From Oscillospiraceae bacterium (GTDB lineage Bacteria; Bacillota; Clostridia; Oscillospirales; Oscillospiraceae): a stretch of DNA of 10,536 nt. The stretch is from the NCBI GenBank assembly GCA_015068335.1, contig SVKT01000046.1, positions 1 through 10,536 on the forward strand. Direction: 5' to 3'. Below are positions 1 to 6,225 of the stretch, piece after piece. The notes under the pieces are model-generated. The model made no database searches. It was not told where the DNA came from and saw only the letters and a list, made by a program, of their open reading frames with translations. The position numbers and the translations under genes were made by a program. The stretch's first letter is position 1. Each line of letters opens with the position of its first letter.

Positions 1-535
1 TGCCGGTGGCAATGATGGCGGCGGTCTTTTTCACGTAGGGCAGCAGTTCCAACAGCGTTTCGCCCCCGGCAGCAGCCTCCGCCGCGAGCAGTTTCTCTTC
101 GTCAATGATGAGGGGGATGACCCGCATCCCCGCCAGTTTGTCACCCTTACGCACGGCGGTGTTGCCGTGGCGGGTGGCGATCATAATATCGTCCGTGGTG
201 TTGACGGCAATGAGTTTTTCGGAGTTGACCCGAAACAGGCCGTCGCAGGCGGCGGTCAGTTCGATCTTGCCCTCCTTGACTTCGCTGCGCTCCATATGGT
301 CGGCGGCGCACAGGGCATAGAGCCGCTCGGCGGCCTCGTTTTCGTGGAGCATACCGGGGGTCATCTCCCAGACGTAGAGATGCTCCTTGCCCATACTGAG
401 CAGCACGGGGATGTCCTCTTCACGCACCACGTGTCCCTTGCGGAAGCGGGCGTCCTTATATTCTCCTTTGATGATCTGGGTCATATCGTGGCACAGCACG
501 TGACCCACGGCATCGGTGGTTTTGATCAGTTTCAT
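1..535 (-). CDS. Molybdopterin-binding protein (MoeA/MogA-like), N-terminal part, cut by window edge
   Basis: The visible 178 codons begin MKLIKTTDAVGHVLCHDMTQ and end ...AAIIATG at the window edge. The ending resembles the start of the MoCF/MoeA-type molybdopterin-binding fold, whose glycine-rich ATG/TG motif opens the cofactor-binding domain. The N-terminal half resembles the clostridial molybdopterin-binding proteins that travel with moaA, moaC and selenium-dependent molybdenum hydroxylase genes. The likely role is binding molybdopterin during molybdenum insertion or cofactor delivery in the cytoplasm; the exact step is not known to me. The ATG (533-535) overlaps the moaC stop as ATGA, and a GGAGG ribosome binding site lies 7 bases upstream inside moaC (543-547), so it is the third gene of the moaA operon and translationally coupled. 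The family is about 340 residues by recollection, so roughly half is outside. A true MoeA (molybdotransferase) is the main alternative. Confidence 0.75.
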   Translation of the reverse strand, partial: MKLIKTTDAVGHVLCHDMTQIIKGEYKDARFRKGHVVREEDIPVLLSMGKEHLYVWEMTPGMLHENEAAERLYALCAADHMERSEVKEGKIELTAACDGLFRVNSEKLIAVNTTDDIMIATRHGNTAVRKGDKLAGMRVIPLIIDEEKLLAAEAAAGGETLLELLPYVKKTAAIIATG

Positions 536-1017
536 ACGGTTTCCTCCGCGCGGTAGGTGCCGCTTTTTCCGCCGGTTTTTTCCAGCAGACGGATGTTGGT
601 GATCTGCATATCTTTCTGCACGGCCTTGCACATATCGTAAATGGTCAGCGCGGCCACGGAAACGGCGGTCAGCGCCTCCATTTCCACGCCGGTGACGCCG
701 GTGCAGGATACTGTGGCGGCGATCTTCACCATACAGGGGTCATCCTCCAAAGAAAAGCGGATGTCCACGCCGGTGAGGGGCAGGGGGTGGCACATAGGGA
801 TCAGTTCCCAGTTGTGCTTGGCGGCCTGAATGCCCGCCACCTGCGCCACGGCCAGCACATCGCCCTTTTTCATCGTTCCGCTGCGGATCATTTCCAGCGT
901 TTCCGCTGCCACACGGATCTCGCCGGCGGCGGTGGCCTGACGATGCGTCACGGCCTTTTCGGTCACGTCCACCATTTTGGCGCGACCTTGTTCATTGAAA
1001 TGGGTAAACGAAGACAT
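532..1017 (-). CDS. moaC: Cyclic pyranopterin monophosphate synthase MoaC
   Basis: MoaC converts the 3',8-cyclo-GTP made by MoaA into cyclic pyranopterin monophosphate, completing the first stage of molybdenum cofactor synthesis in the cytoplasm. The 161-residue protein is full length. Family signatures are MVDVTEKAVTHR (15-26), the KKGDVLAVAQVAGI block (50-63), MCHPLPLTG (75-83), TGVTGVEMEALTAVS (106-120) and YDMCKAVQKDM (127-137). Lys51, Asp128 and Lys131 fall at the same numbers as the catalytic residues known from E. coli MoaC. The ATG at 1015-1017 has a GGAGG site overlapping the end of moaA; the two genes are 4 bases apart. The stop overlaps the next gene's start as ATGA. It is transcribed from the moaA promoter. 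The identification is secure. Confidence 0.97.
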   Translation of the reverse strand: MSSFTHFNEQGRAKMVDVTEKAVTHRQATAAGEIRVAAETLEMIRSGTMKKGDVLAVAQVAGIQAAKHNWELIPMCHPLPLTGVDIRFSLEDDPCMVKIAATVSCTGVTGVEMEALTAVSVAALTIYDMCKAVQKDMQITNIRLLEKTGGKSGTYRAEETV

Positions 1018-1021
1018 TCCG

Positions 1022-1966
1022 TCAGCCTCCGATCTGATTCATATTTCTGGGGGTGTCGCTGGGGCGTTCCGCCAGATAGTGCCGTGCCGGCTTTTGCAGA
1101 ATGCCCTGCCGGAAGGCGTCTGCCAGGGCCTCACCGTGGAGCCCTTTCAGGGAGATCTCCGTCTTGCTGTGCAGGCAGCCCTTCAACTTGCCGTCCGCCG
1201 TCACGCGAATGCGGCGGCATTGGGCGCAGAAATCGTGGCTGACGGGAGAGATGAGGCCCACCGTTCCCGCCGCACCGGGCAGACGATACCGCCGCGCTAC
1301 GCCGTTGGGTTCGATCTCTTCCAGTTCGGGGAACTGTTCCAGGATCCTGCTCACCGGCAGGAAGCAGGTTCGGTCCCACGCGGCGCAGGGACCCATCGGC
1401 ATCAGTTCAATGAAGCGGATCTCCCAGTTGTGTTCCCGGGTCAGGGCGAGAAAATCGCCCACCTCATCGTCGTTGAAGCCGCCGATGTAAACCGTGTCCA
1501 GTTTCAATCTGCGGAAGCCTGCGTCCTCTGCGGCGCGGATGCCGGAGAGGACATCTTCCAGCGTGCCGATGCGGGTGATGTCCCGGAACCGGTCGGGGCG
1601 CAGAGTGTCCAGACTGATGTTCAGCCGGTCCACACCGGCGTCACGCAGGGGCTGTGCCAGTTCCTGCAGCAGGCTGCCGTTGGTGGTCAGGCACAGTTCC
1701 TCCAAACCGGGGAGGGCACGCAGCGCCCGGCAGATGTCCACGATGCCGCGGCGTACCAGTGGTTCGCCGCCGGTGAGGCGAATTTTTTTCACGCCCAGAG
1801 ATACGGCGGCTTCGGCCACCTCGATGCATTCCTCAATGGTCAAAATCTCGTGATGAGGGCGCTTGCAGATGCCGCTCTCCGGCATACAGTAGCGGCAGCG
1901 GTAGTTGCACAGGTCTGTGACAGACAGCCGCAGATAATCGATATTCCGTCCGCAGAGATCCTGCAT
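1022..1966 (-). CDS. moaA: GTP 3',8-cyclase MoaA (radical SAM)
   Basis: MoaA uses S-adenosylmethionine and an iron-sulfur cluster to rearrange GTP to 3',8-cyclo-GTP, the first committed step of molybdopterin synthesis. The radical SAM cluster motif CX3CX2C is at Cys20, Cys24 and Cys27. The SAM-binding GGEP is at 66-69. The second, substrate-binding cluster motif CX2CX13C is at Cys247, Cys250 and Cys264. The protein ends in Gly-Gly, the conserved tail that MoaA needs for catalysis. At 314 residues it is slightly shorter than the usual 320-330. The frame stays open further upstream to 2146, but the ATG at 1964-1966 is chosen because AGGAGGG lies 7 bases before it, the homology begins there, and the promoter at 2016-2043 would lie inside any longer reading. 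It is the first gene of the leftward moaA-moaC-molybdopterin-binding operon. Confidence 0.97.
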   Translation of the reverse strand: MQDLCGRNIDYLRLSVTDLCNYRCRYCMPESGICKRPHHEILTIEECIEVAEAAVSLGVKKIRLTGGEPLVRRGIVDICRALRALPGLEELCLTTNGSLLQELAQPLRDAGVDRLNISLDTLRPDRFRDITRIGTLEDVLSGIRAAEDAGFRRLKLDTVYIGGFNDDEVGDFLALTREHNWEIRFIELMPMGPCAAWDRTCFLPVSRILEQFPELEEIEPNGVARRYRLPGAAGTVGLISPVSHDFCAQCRRIRVTADGKLKGCLHSKTEISLKGLHGEALADAFRQGILQKPARHYLAERPSDTPRNMNQIGG

Positions 1967-1990
1967 AAAACCACCCTCCTGACCGTGATA

Positions 1991-2000
1991 CTCAATTGAG
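1991..2000. promoter_or_regulatory. Perfect palindrome in the moaA leader, possible operator
   Basis: CTCAATTGAG is a perfect 10-base palindrome lying about 9-18 bases downstream of the predicted moaA transcription start and before the ribosome binding site (1974-1980). Its position would suit a repressor site, and as RNA it could form only a very small hairpin. No known regulator is assigned, and a 10-base palindrome can occur by chance. Confidence 0.25.
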
Positions 2001-2015
2001 GTTAACGCTGTGGAT

Positions 2016-2043
2016 ATTATACCATTCTTTGGCGGAAAGTCAA
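2016..2043 (-). promoter_or_regulatory. Promoter of the moaA operon
   Basis: Read leftward, TTGACT (2038-2043) and TATAAT (2016-2021) are separated by 16 bases, with a TGG extension directly before the -10. The predicted start of transcription is near 2009, giving a leader of about 43 bases. That is too short to hold a molybdenum cofactor riboswitch. This is a near-consensus sigma-A promoter by sequence; activity is inferred. Confidence 0.8.
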
Positions 2044-2060
2044 GGAGAGGAAGCGGAGGA

Positions 2061-2089
2061 TTGATGGGAACGGGAACGTGTGATAGAAT
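2061..2089 (+). promoter_or_regulatory. Promoter of the ASCH-domain gene
   Basis: TTGATG (2061-2066) and TAGAAT (2084-2089) are 17 bases apart, with TGA directly before the -10 (extended -10). Transcription would start near 2096, leaving about 30 bases before the ATG. The -35 element lies only 17 bases from the -35 of the divergent moaA promoter, so one bound regulator could affect both. Confidence 0.65.
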
Positions 2090-2126
2090 AAAAAACGATA
2101 AACAGGATGTTGCAGAGGTGTGTTCT

Positions 2127-2528
2127 ATGAAGGTGATCACAGTCAAACAGCCCTATGCCGCCTTGATCGCTGCGGGGATCAAAGAATATGAATTTCGTAC
2201 CTGGAAGACGAATTACAGAGGCGAACTCCTCCTTCACGCCGGGAAGGGCGTAGACGAGGCGGCTATGAAGAAGTTTGAGGGGTACGGGTTGGAGTATCCG
2301 AGCGGATGCATCGTTGCAAAGGTGCAGTTGTCCGACTGTATCAGGGTGGATGATGCGCTCAGGGACGAACTGCAAAAGAAGAATGCCGAGGTCTATTCCG
2401 GCGTCATCACCCGTCCGGAATGGGAAGGGTATGCGTTCAAAATAGAGAACGTCCGGAAAATGGAACCGATCCCCGTAAAAGGAAAACTCAGCATCTGGGA
2501 ATATGATTATGAGGGAGATGACCTGTAA
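2127..2528 (+). CDS. ASCH-domain protein
   Basis: This 133-residue protein is almost entirely an ASCH domain (PUA-like beta-barrel fold, associated with RNA or nucleotide binding). It starts MKVITVKQPYAALIAAGIKE, matching the family opening in which a QPW/QPY-type motif is followed by a helix, GxK and ExR. Here these are Gln8-Pro9-Tyr10, Lys19, Glu22 and Arg24, followed by YRGELLLHAGK (30-40), the family's RGxxxIHA-type strand. Some small ASCH proteins, such as E. coli YqfB, are N4-acetylcytidine amidohydrolases. I cannot say whether this one is an enzyme or an RNA binder. An AGAGGTG site precedes the ATG by about 7 bases. It has its own promoter and terminator, so it forms a single-gene unit between the molybdopterin operon and the selenium operon. 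Its codons look less GC-rich than those of its neighbours, which may hint at separate acquisition. A link to cofactor synthesis is not shown. Confidence 0.85.
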   Translation: MKVITVKQPYAALIAAGIKEYEFRTWKTNYRGELLLHAGKGVDEAAMKKFEGYGLEYPSGCIVAKVQLSDCIRVDDALRDELQKKNAEVYSGVITRPEWEGYAFKIENVRKMEPIPVKGKLSIWEYDYEGDDL

Positions 2529-2575
2529 ATCAGAGGCCCGATGAATGCCGATCTGTTGGGACTTCCCGGTATCAG

Positions 2576-2613
2576 CACCTCTCTCCGCCCGCTTTGGCGG
2601 AGGGAGGTGTTTT
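2576..2613 (+). terminator. Rho-independent terminator after the ASCH gene
   Basis: A 14-base-pair stem (2576-2589 with 2596-2609, one G-U pair) with a CGCTTT loop is followed by TTTT (2610-2613). It ends the ASCH transcript and isolates the following selenium operon. The rest of the stretch between the ASCH stop and yqeC (2529-2706) holds only this hairpin, a short GC-rich direct repeat (AGCGGCGC at 2624-2631 and 2638-2645) and the yqeC promoter. Confidence 0.9.
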
Positions 2614-2647
2614 CCTGCCACCAAGCGGCGCGTGGGGAGCGGCGCAC

Positions 2648-2677
2648 TTGACGGTATCCTTGTGGGAGTGTTATTCT
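2648..2677 (+). promoter_or_regulatory. Probable promoter of the yqeC-yqeB-selD operon
   Basis: TTGACG (2648-2653) and TATTCT (2672-2677) are 18 bases apart, with TGT directly before the -10 as an extended element. The transcript would start near 2684, only about 23 bases before the GTG of yqeC and just ahead of its GGAGGG site, so the leader is very short. It lies downstream of the ASCH terminator, where a promoter for this operon is expected. Confidence 0.55.
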
Positions 2678-2706
2678 ATGAAAAAAAGAACGGGGGAGGG
2701 AGAGAC

Positions 2707-3375
2707 GTGTCACTTGCAAAGTTGTTGGAGATCAGGCGGGGCGTGACGGCTGTGATCGGCGGCGGCGGCAAGACCTCGCTGCTGCTGCGGCTGGGGCAGG
2801 AGTTGTCTGTGCGGCACACCGTGCTGCTTTGCACTACAACAAAAATCTATCCGTTCCCCGGTCTGCCCTGCGCCCGCAGCAGGAAGGAACTGGAACGGCT
2901 GCGGCAGCAGCACCGTCTTGTGTGCGGCGGAACGCCGCTGGAAAACGGCAAGTTGGCAGCACCGGACGGTTCGATGGCAGAGTTGGCGCAGATGTTTGAC
3001 TATGTGCTGGTGGAGGCGGACGGCTCCGCCCAGCGGCCCCTGAAAGCCCACGCCCCCTATGAGCCGGTGATCCCGCCAGCGGCGCAGCAGACTATCTGCG
3101 TGGTGGGAGCGTCCGGCTTTGGATGCCCCATTGGAGAGGTTGTCCACCGCCCGGAGCGCTATGCGGCGCTGGCGGGCGTCAGCGTGCAGGCAGAGGCCAC
3201 CGCGGAAACCGAGGCGGCGGTACTGCGGGCAGAGAGGCTGCACGATAGGATTTATGTAAACCAAGTGGAGACCCTGCCGGAACTGGCGGATGCGAAAGCC
3301 CTTGCGGCGCTGCTTCGCACGCCGCTGGTGGCGGGCAGCCTGCAAAGAGAGGAGTATTTTCTATGCTCGTGCTGA
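2707..3375 (+). CDS. yqeC: Selenium-dependent molybdenum hydroxylase accessory protein YqeC
   Basis: YqeC is a marker protein of the selenium-dependent molybdenum hydroxylase system; its biochemical role is unproven, but it is thought to act in making or inserting the labile selenium cofactor. The 222-residue protein has a Walker A-like nucleotide-binding loop GGGGKTS (18-24) after a short hydrophobic strand. A CTTTKIY strand follows (42-48), then the family signature EADGSAQRPLKAH (103-115) leading into PYEPVIPP (117-124). These support an NTP-dependent, probably SIMIBI-like P-loop protein in the cytoplasm. The frame is open upstream to about 2545, but the GTG at 2707 is chosen because GGAGGG sits 6 bases before it, the family homology begins there, and the upstream segment contains the terminator and promoter. 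Its last 13 bases overlap yqeB, and yqeB and selD follow as coupled partners. Confidence 0.9.
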   Translation: MSLAKLLEIRRGVTAVIGGGGKTSLLLRLGQELSVRHTVLLCTTTKIYPFPGLPCARSRKELERLRQQHRLVCGGTPLENGKLAAPDGSMAELAQMFDYVLVEADGSAQRPLKAHAPYEPVIPPAAQQTICVVGASGFGCPIGEVVHRPERYAALAGVSVQAEATAETEAAVLRAERLHDRIYVNQVETLPELADAKALAALLRTPLVAGSLQREEYFLCSC

Positions 3376-4181
3376 TTCGCGGCGCCGGCGATCTGGCGTC
3401 CGGCATTGCGCTGCGGCTGCGGCGCGCCCATATACAGGTGGCGATGACGGATGTGGAACGCCCCACCGCCATCCGGCGGACGGTATGTTTTTCCCAGGCG
3501 ATAGTCCACGGTGAGGCGGTGGTGGAGGATGTGACCGCCCGCTTCGCAAAGGACTGCGAAGAAGCAAAGACGCTGCTGGCAGAGGGGGTGATCCCGGTGC
3601 TGGCAGACCCGGAGGGCGCGTGTATTGCGCAGTTGAAGCCCGATGCGGTGGTGGACGCCATCCTTGCCAAGCGGAATCTGGGGACAGAGATGTCTATGGC
3701 GCCCATTGTGATTGGAGTGGGCCCCGGATTTACGGCGGGGGTGGACTGCCACGCCGTAGTGGAGACGATGCGCGGGCATACGCTGGGACGTGTGATCCGG
3801 CAGGGGAGTGCCATTCCAAATACCGGGATTCCCGGTCTGATTGGTGGCTTTGCGGGCGAGCGCGTTCTCCGTGCCCCGGCGGACGGTGTGTTTTGCCAAC
3901 GGTTGGAGATCGGCGCCGCAGTAAAGACCGGCGATGTTGCCGCCACAGTGGATGGCGTCCCTATGGTCTGCACGCTGGACGGTGTGCTGCGGGGCATTCT
4001 GGCGGACGGAACGCCGGTTTTCAAGGGAATGAAAGCGGGAGACATCGACCCGCGCTGTAAAGTGGAACACTGTTACACCGCTTCGGATAAGGCGATTGCT
4101 GTCGGTGGCGGCGTGCTGGAAGCCCTTTTGGGTTTGAGCGGCGTTTTGAAGGAGGGAGAAGCGTGGCGGAACAGAACGTAA
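3363..4181 (+). CDS. yqeB: Selenium-dependent molybdenum hydroxylase maturation protein YqeB
   Basis: YqeB is the second marker of the selenium-dependent molybdenum hydroxylase system and is found next to selD even in genomes that do not use selenocysteine. It is proposed to help place selenium on the molybdenum centre of xanthine dehydrogenase-like enzymes; the mechanism is not established. The 272-residue protein opens with a Rossmann-like glycine motif GAGDLASG (7-14), as in XdhC-type proteins. It then has the ERPTAIRR segment (32-39), a central VGPGFTAG...DCHAVVETMRGH region typical of the family, and a C-terminal AIAVGGGVLEAL motif. The ATG (3363-3365) has AGAGGAG 8 bases upstream and lies inside the end of yqeC. 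The stop overlaps selD by 19 bases, so translation of yqeC, yqeB and selD is coupled. A plain XdhC/CoxI protein is less likely given the neighbours. Confidence 0.92.
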   Translation: MLVLIRGAGDLASGIALRLRRAHIQVAMTDVERPTAIRRTVCFSQAIVHGEAVVEDVTARFAKDCEEAKTLLAEGVIPVLADPEGACIAQLKPDAVVDAILAKRNLGTEMSMAPIVIGVGPGFTAGVDCHAVVETMRGHTLGRVIRQGSAIPNTGIPGLIGGFAGERVLRAPADGVFCQRLEIGAAVKTGDVAATVDGVPMVCTLDGVLRGILADGTPVFKGMKAGDIDPRCKVEHCYTASDKAIAVGGGVLEALLGLSGVLKEGEAWRNRT

Positions 4182-5203
4182 AACTGACCAAACTGGCAAA
4201 ATGCGCCGGCTGCGGTGCAAAGGTCGGCGCCGGTGTGCTGGCACAGTTGCTGGAAGACATCAAAGTTCACCACGATCCCAATCTGCTGGTGGGCTTCGAC
4301 AAGAGCGATGACGCCTCGGTCTATCAGATCTCGGAGGAACTGGCGCTGGTGCAGACGGTGGATTTCTTCCCGCCTATTGCCGATGACCCGTACCTGTTTG
4401 GGCAGATCGCGGCCACCAACGCCCTGTCGGACGTGTATGCGATGGGCGGCGAGCCCAAACTGTGCCTGAATATTATGGCAGTGCCGGCGGATATGCCCAA
4501 AGAGGCGGTGCATCAACTGCTCAAAGGCGGCTACGACAAGGTTTACGAGGCCGGCGCCCTCATCACCGGCGGGCATAGCATTCTGGACGAGGAACCGAAA
4601 TACGGCCTTGCGGTGACCGGATTTGTCCACCCTGACCGAGTGCTGACCAATTCCGGCGCCAGGCCGGGAGATGTGCTGCTGCTGACCAAGCCGCTGGGCA
4701 TCGGCGTGCTGACCACCGCTGCCAGAGCGGATATGGTCTCGTCGGAGGGGATGGAGCAGGCGTACCGCCTGATGACGACCCTCAACCGGGCCGCCCGGGA
4801 CGCTATGGTGAAGTATCGTGTTCACGCCTGCACGGATGTGACGGGCTTCGGATTGCTGGGCCACGCCTTTGAGATGGCGCAGGGCAGCGATGTGGAACTG
4901 GAACTTTCTGTGGACGGCGTGGATTTCATCCCGGAGGCGCTGGAACTGGCGCAGATGGGCATCCTGCCGGAGGGAATGTACCGCAACCGCACCTTCGCCG
5001 AGGAGGGCGTGGACGCGGGAGATACAGAGTTATGTAAACAGGACATCCTCTACGATCCCCAGACAGCCGGCGGCCTGCTCATTGCGGTGGACAGCCGGGA
5101 TGCCGAGGCGCTGTTTGAGGAATTGCGCGCCTGCGTTCCCAGCGCCCAGCGCATCGGCACGGTACGGGCGTATGGCGGCGGAAAGCGGATCTTCCTGCGG
5201 TGA
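4163..5203 (+). CDS. selD: Selenide, water dikinase SelD
   Basis: SelD makes selenophosphate, the cell's activated selenium donor, from selenide and ATP, releasing AMP and phosphate. The 346-residue protein is full length. The active-site pair is Cys17 (codon TGC at 4211-4213) and Lys20 in KCAGCGAKVG, at the same numbers as E. coli SelD. The active-site residue is thus cysteine, not selenocysteine. Probable metal-binding aspartates are Asp50 (SDDASVY), Asp67 (QTVDFF), Asp90 (NALSDVYAMGG) and Asp225 (TDVTGFGLLGH). GGHS is at 136-139. The start is GTG (4163-4165) with GGAGGG at 4151-4156, inside the end of yqeB. As the last gene of yqeC-yqeB-selD it most likely supplies selenium for the labile selenium cofactor. 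Supply of selenocysteine or selenouridine as well cannot be excluded, because selA, selB and ybbB would be elsewhere. Confidence 0.97.
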   Translation: MAEQNVKLTKLAKCAGCGAKVGAGVLAQLLEDIKVHHDPNLLVGFDKSDDASVYQISEELALVQTVDFFPPIADDPYLFGQIAATNALSDVYAMGGEPKLCLNIMAVPADMPKEAVHQLLKGGYDKVYEAGALITGGHSILDEEPKYGLAVTGFVHPDRVLTNSGARPGDVLLLTKPLGIGVLTTAARADMVSSEGMEQAYRLMTTLNRAARDAMVKYRVHACTDVTGFGLLGHAFEMAQGSDVELELSVDGVDFIPEALELAQMGILPEGMYRNRTFAEEGVDAGDTELCKQDILYDPQTAGGLLIAVDSRDAEALFEELRACVPSAQRIGTVRAYGGGKRIFLR

Positions 5204-5213
5204 AAAGAAAAAG

Positions 5214-5244
5214 AAACACCCCGACGATTTTGTCGGGGTGTTTT
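5214..5244. terminator. Bidirectional terminator between selD and panE-like gene
   Basis: A perfect 12-base-pair stem (5214-5225 with 5232-5243) with a GATTTT loop lies between the two convergent stop codons. Rightward it runs into a T tract that ends the selenium operon. Leftward the stem is followed by TTTCTTTTTCTTTT, ending the panE-side transcript. It fills almost the whole 45-base gap. Confidence 0.93.
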
Positions 5245-5248
5245 GTGC

Positions 5249-6166
5249 TTAATAGGCGGATTCCATTTTCTGCACCTGCTCGTAGAGCCAGTCGTTGACG
5301 GGAACGGAAATGCCGTGCTTCCGCGCCAGCGTCCGGATGGTGCCGGCGAAGAGTTCCACTTCGCTTTTGCGGTGGGCGCGGGCGTCCTGCCGCATAGAGG
5401 GCTCGCCGTCGGCGGGGAGGGTGTCGATGACGGCCGTCCAGGTTCGCACATCTTCTTCGGATAGGGGGATCCCCTCGGCGTTGGCCACTGCGACCACCTC
5501 CCGCATAGCGCCCTGCATCGTATCTCTGGCGGGGCCGTTCTGGTGGAGCAGGCCGTAGCCGCATTCATAGACCATCGCGGTCTGGTTGCAGCCGGTGTTG
5601 CACAGGAGTTTGCCCCACATATGGGTGCGGATGTCGGCAGGCAGGGAATAGGGGAAGTTCACGCTTTCGAAGAATGCTGCAAGACGGCGCAGATGCGCAT
5701 CGTCCGCACCGGCGGGAACACCCAGCGCCAGGTCGCCGTAAGGCTCTACCCACACGTCGGTGTTCTGCTTGACGGCGGACATCTTCTGGGCCACGCACCA
5801 GACCACCTGCTCCGGCGAGAACGCCTCGGCAAGCATAGGCTCGCTGGCAACACCGTTGAGAACGGCGATCAGCGTGGTCTCCGGCCCTACCAGATGGCGG
5901 CAGGTCTCGATGGCGCCCGGCAGACCGCCGAACTTGACGGCGAACAGCAGCAGATCCACCGGTTCTGTCACCTCGGCGGCGTCCGCGTAATGGAAATCGC
6001 AGGTCTCGCCGTTGAAGGTGAAGTGCTGGCCCTGATAGCGGCTGATGCGCGCCTTATCCGCCAGAACCAGGGTGTTTTCACGGCCGTGGCCCTTCGTCAG
6101 CAACTGAGCATACAGAACGCCCAGCGCGCCCAGACCGATAATGCCGACGGTTTTGATGGGTTTCAT
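5249..6166 (-). CDS. 2-dehydropantoate 2-reductase family protein (PanE/ApbA)
   Basis: Members reduce ketopantoate to pantoate with NADPH for pantothenate and coenzyme A synthesis. The 305-residue protein has the N-terminal dinucleotide-binding motif GLGALG (11-16) and the catalytic-region motif KLLCNTGCN (186-194), giving Lys186, Asn190 and Asn194. It also has PSMRQDARAHRKSEVE (256-271), whose Glu269 aligns by recollection with the substrate-binding glutamate of E. coli PanE. Both catalytic signatures are intact, so a reductase function is likely. Many genomes carry several PanE-like paralogues acting on other 2-keto acids, and no pantothenate gene is nearby, so no gene symbol is given. The ATG at 6164-6166 has a perfect AAAGGAG site 7 bases upstream; a longer open frame to 6244 crosses a terminator hairpin. 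It lies 59 bases downstream of the radical SAM gene, and that gap holds the hairpin. Confidence 0.88.
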   Translation of the reverse strand: MKPIKTVGIIGLGALGVLYAQLLTKGHGRENTLVLADKARISRYQGQHFTFNGETCDFHYADAAEVTEPVDLLLFAVKFGGLPGAIETCRHLVGPETTLIAVLNGVASEPMLAEAFSPEQVVWCVAQKMSAVKQNTDVWVEPYGDLALGVPAGADDAHLRRLAAFFESVNFPYSLPADIRTHMWGKLLCNTGCNQTAMVYECGYGLLHQNGPARDTMQGAMREVVAVANAEGIPLSEEDVRTWTAVIDTLPADGEPSMRQDARAHRKSEVELFAGTIRTLARKHGISVPVNDWLYEQVQKMESAY

Positions 6167-6188
6167 ACGATCACTCCTTTGGAAAAGT

Positions 6189-6219
6189 AAAAGGCGGCGG
6201 GGAGATCCCCGTCGCCTTT
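6189..6219 (-). terminator. Hairpin terminator between the radical SAM gene and the panE-like gene
   Basis: The arms 6190-6202 and 6207-6219 pair over 13 positions with one mismatch (a G-U pair in the other direction) around a 4-base loop. Read leftward, the stem is followed by TTTTACTTTT. It lies directly after the radical SAM stop and just before the panE-like ribosome binding site. No promoter is evident between it and the panE-like gene, so it may act as a partial terminator (attenuator) inside a two-gene unit. Confidence 0.75.
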
Positions 6220-6225
6220 GATACA

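Noticed and set aside
977..1999. Long rightward open frame (340 codons) antisense to moaA
   Set aside because: It mirrors the codons of a certain moaA gene in GC-rich sequence and shows no family motif of its own.
1967..2126. Molybdenum cofactor riboswitch upstream of moaA
   Set aside because: The leader after the promoter is too short and shows no multi-stem structure; the space is taken by two divergent promoters.
2624..2645. Direct repeat AGCGGCGC upstream of the yqeC promoter
   Set aside because: Two short copies in GC-rich sequence; likely chance, with no further copies seen.
2678..2746. Short 22-codon frame starting ATG just before yqeC, as a possible leader peptide
   Set aside because: Its ATG directly follows the predicted -10 and would lie upstream of the transcription start, and it has no ribosome binding site of its own.
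4163..5203. Possible selenocysteine at the SelD active site
   Set aside because: The codon for residue 17 is TGC (cysteine) at 4211-4213; no in-frame TGA interrupts any of the real genes and no SECIS-like hairpin was needed to explain a reading frame.
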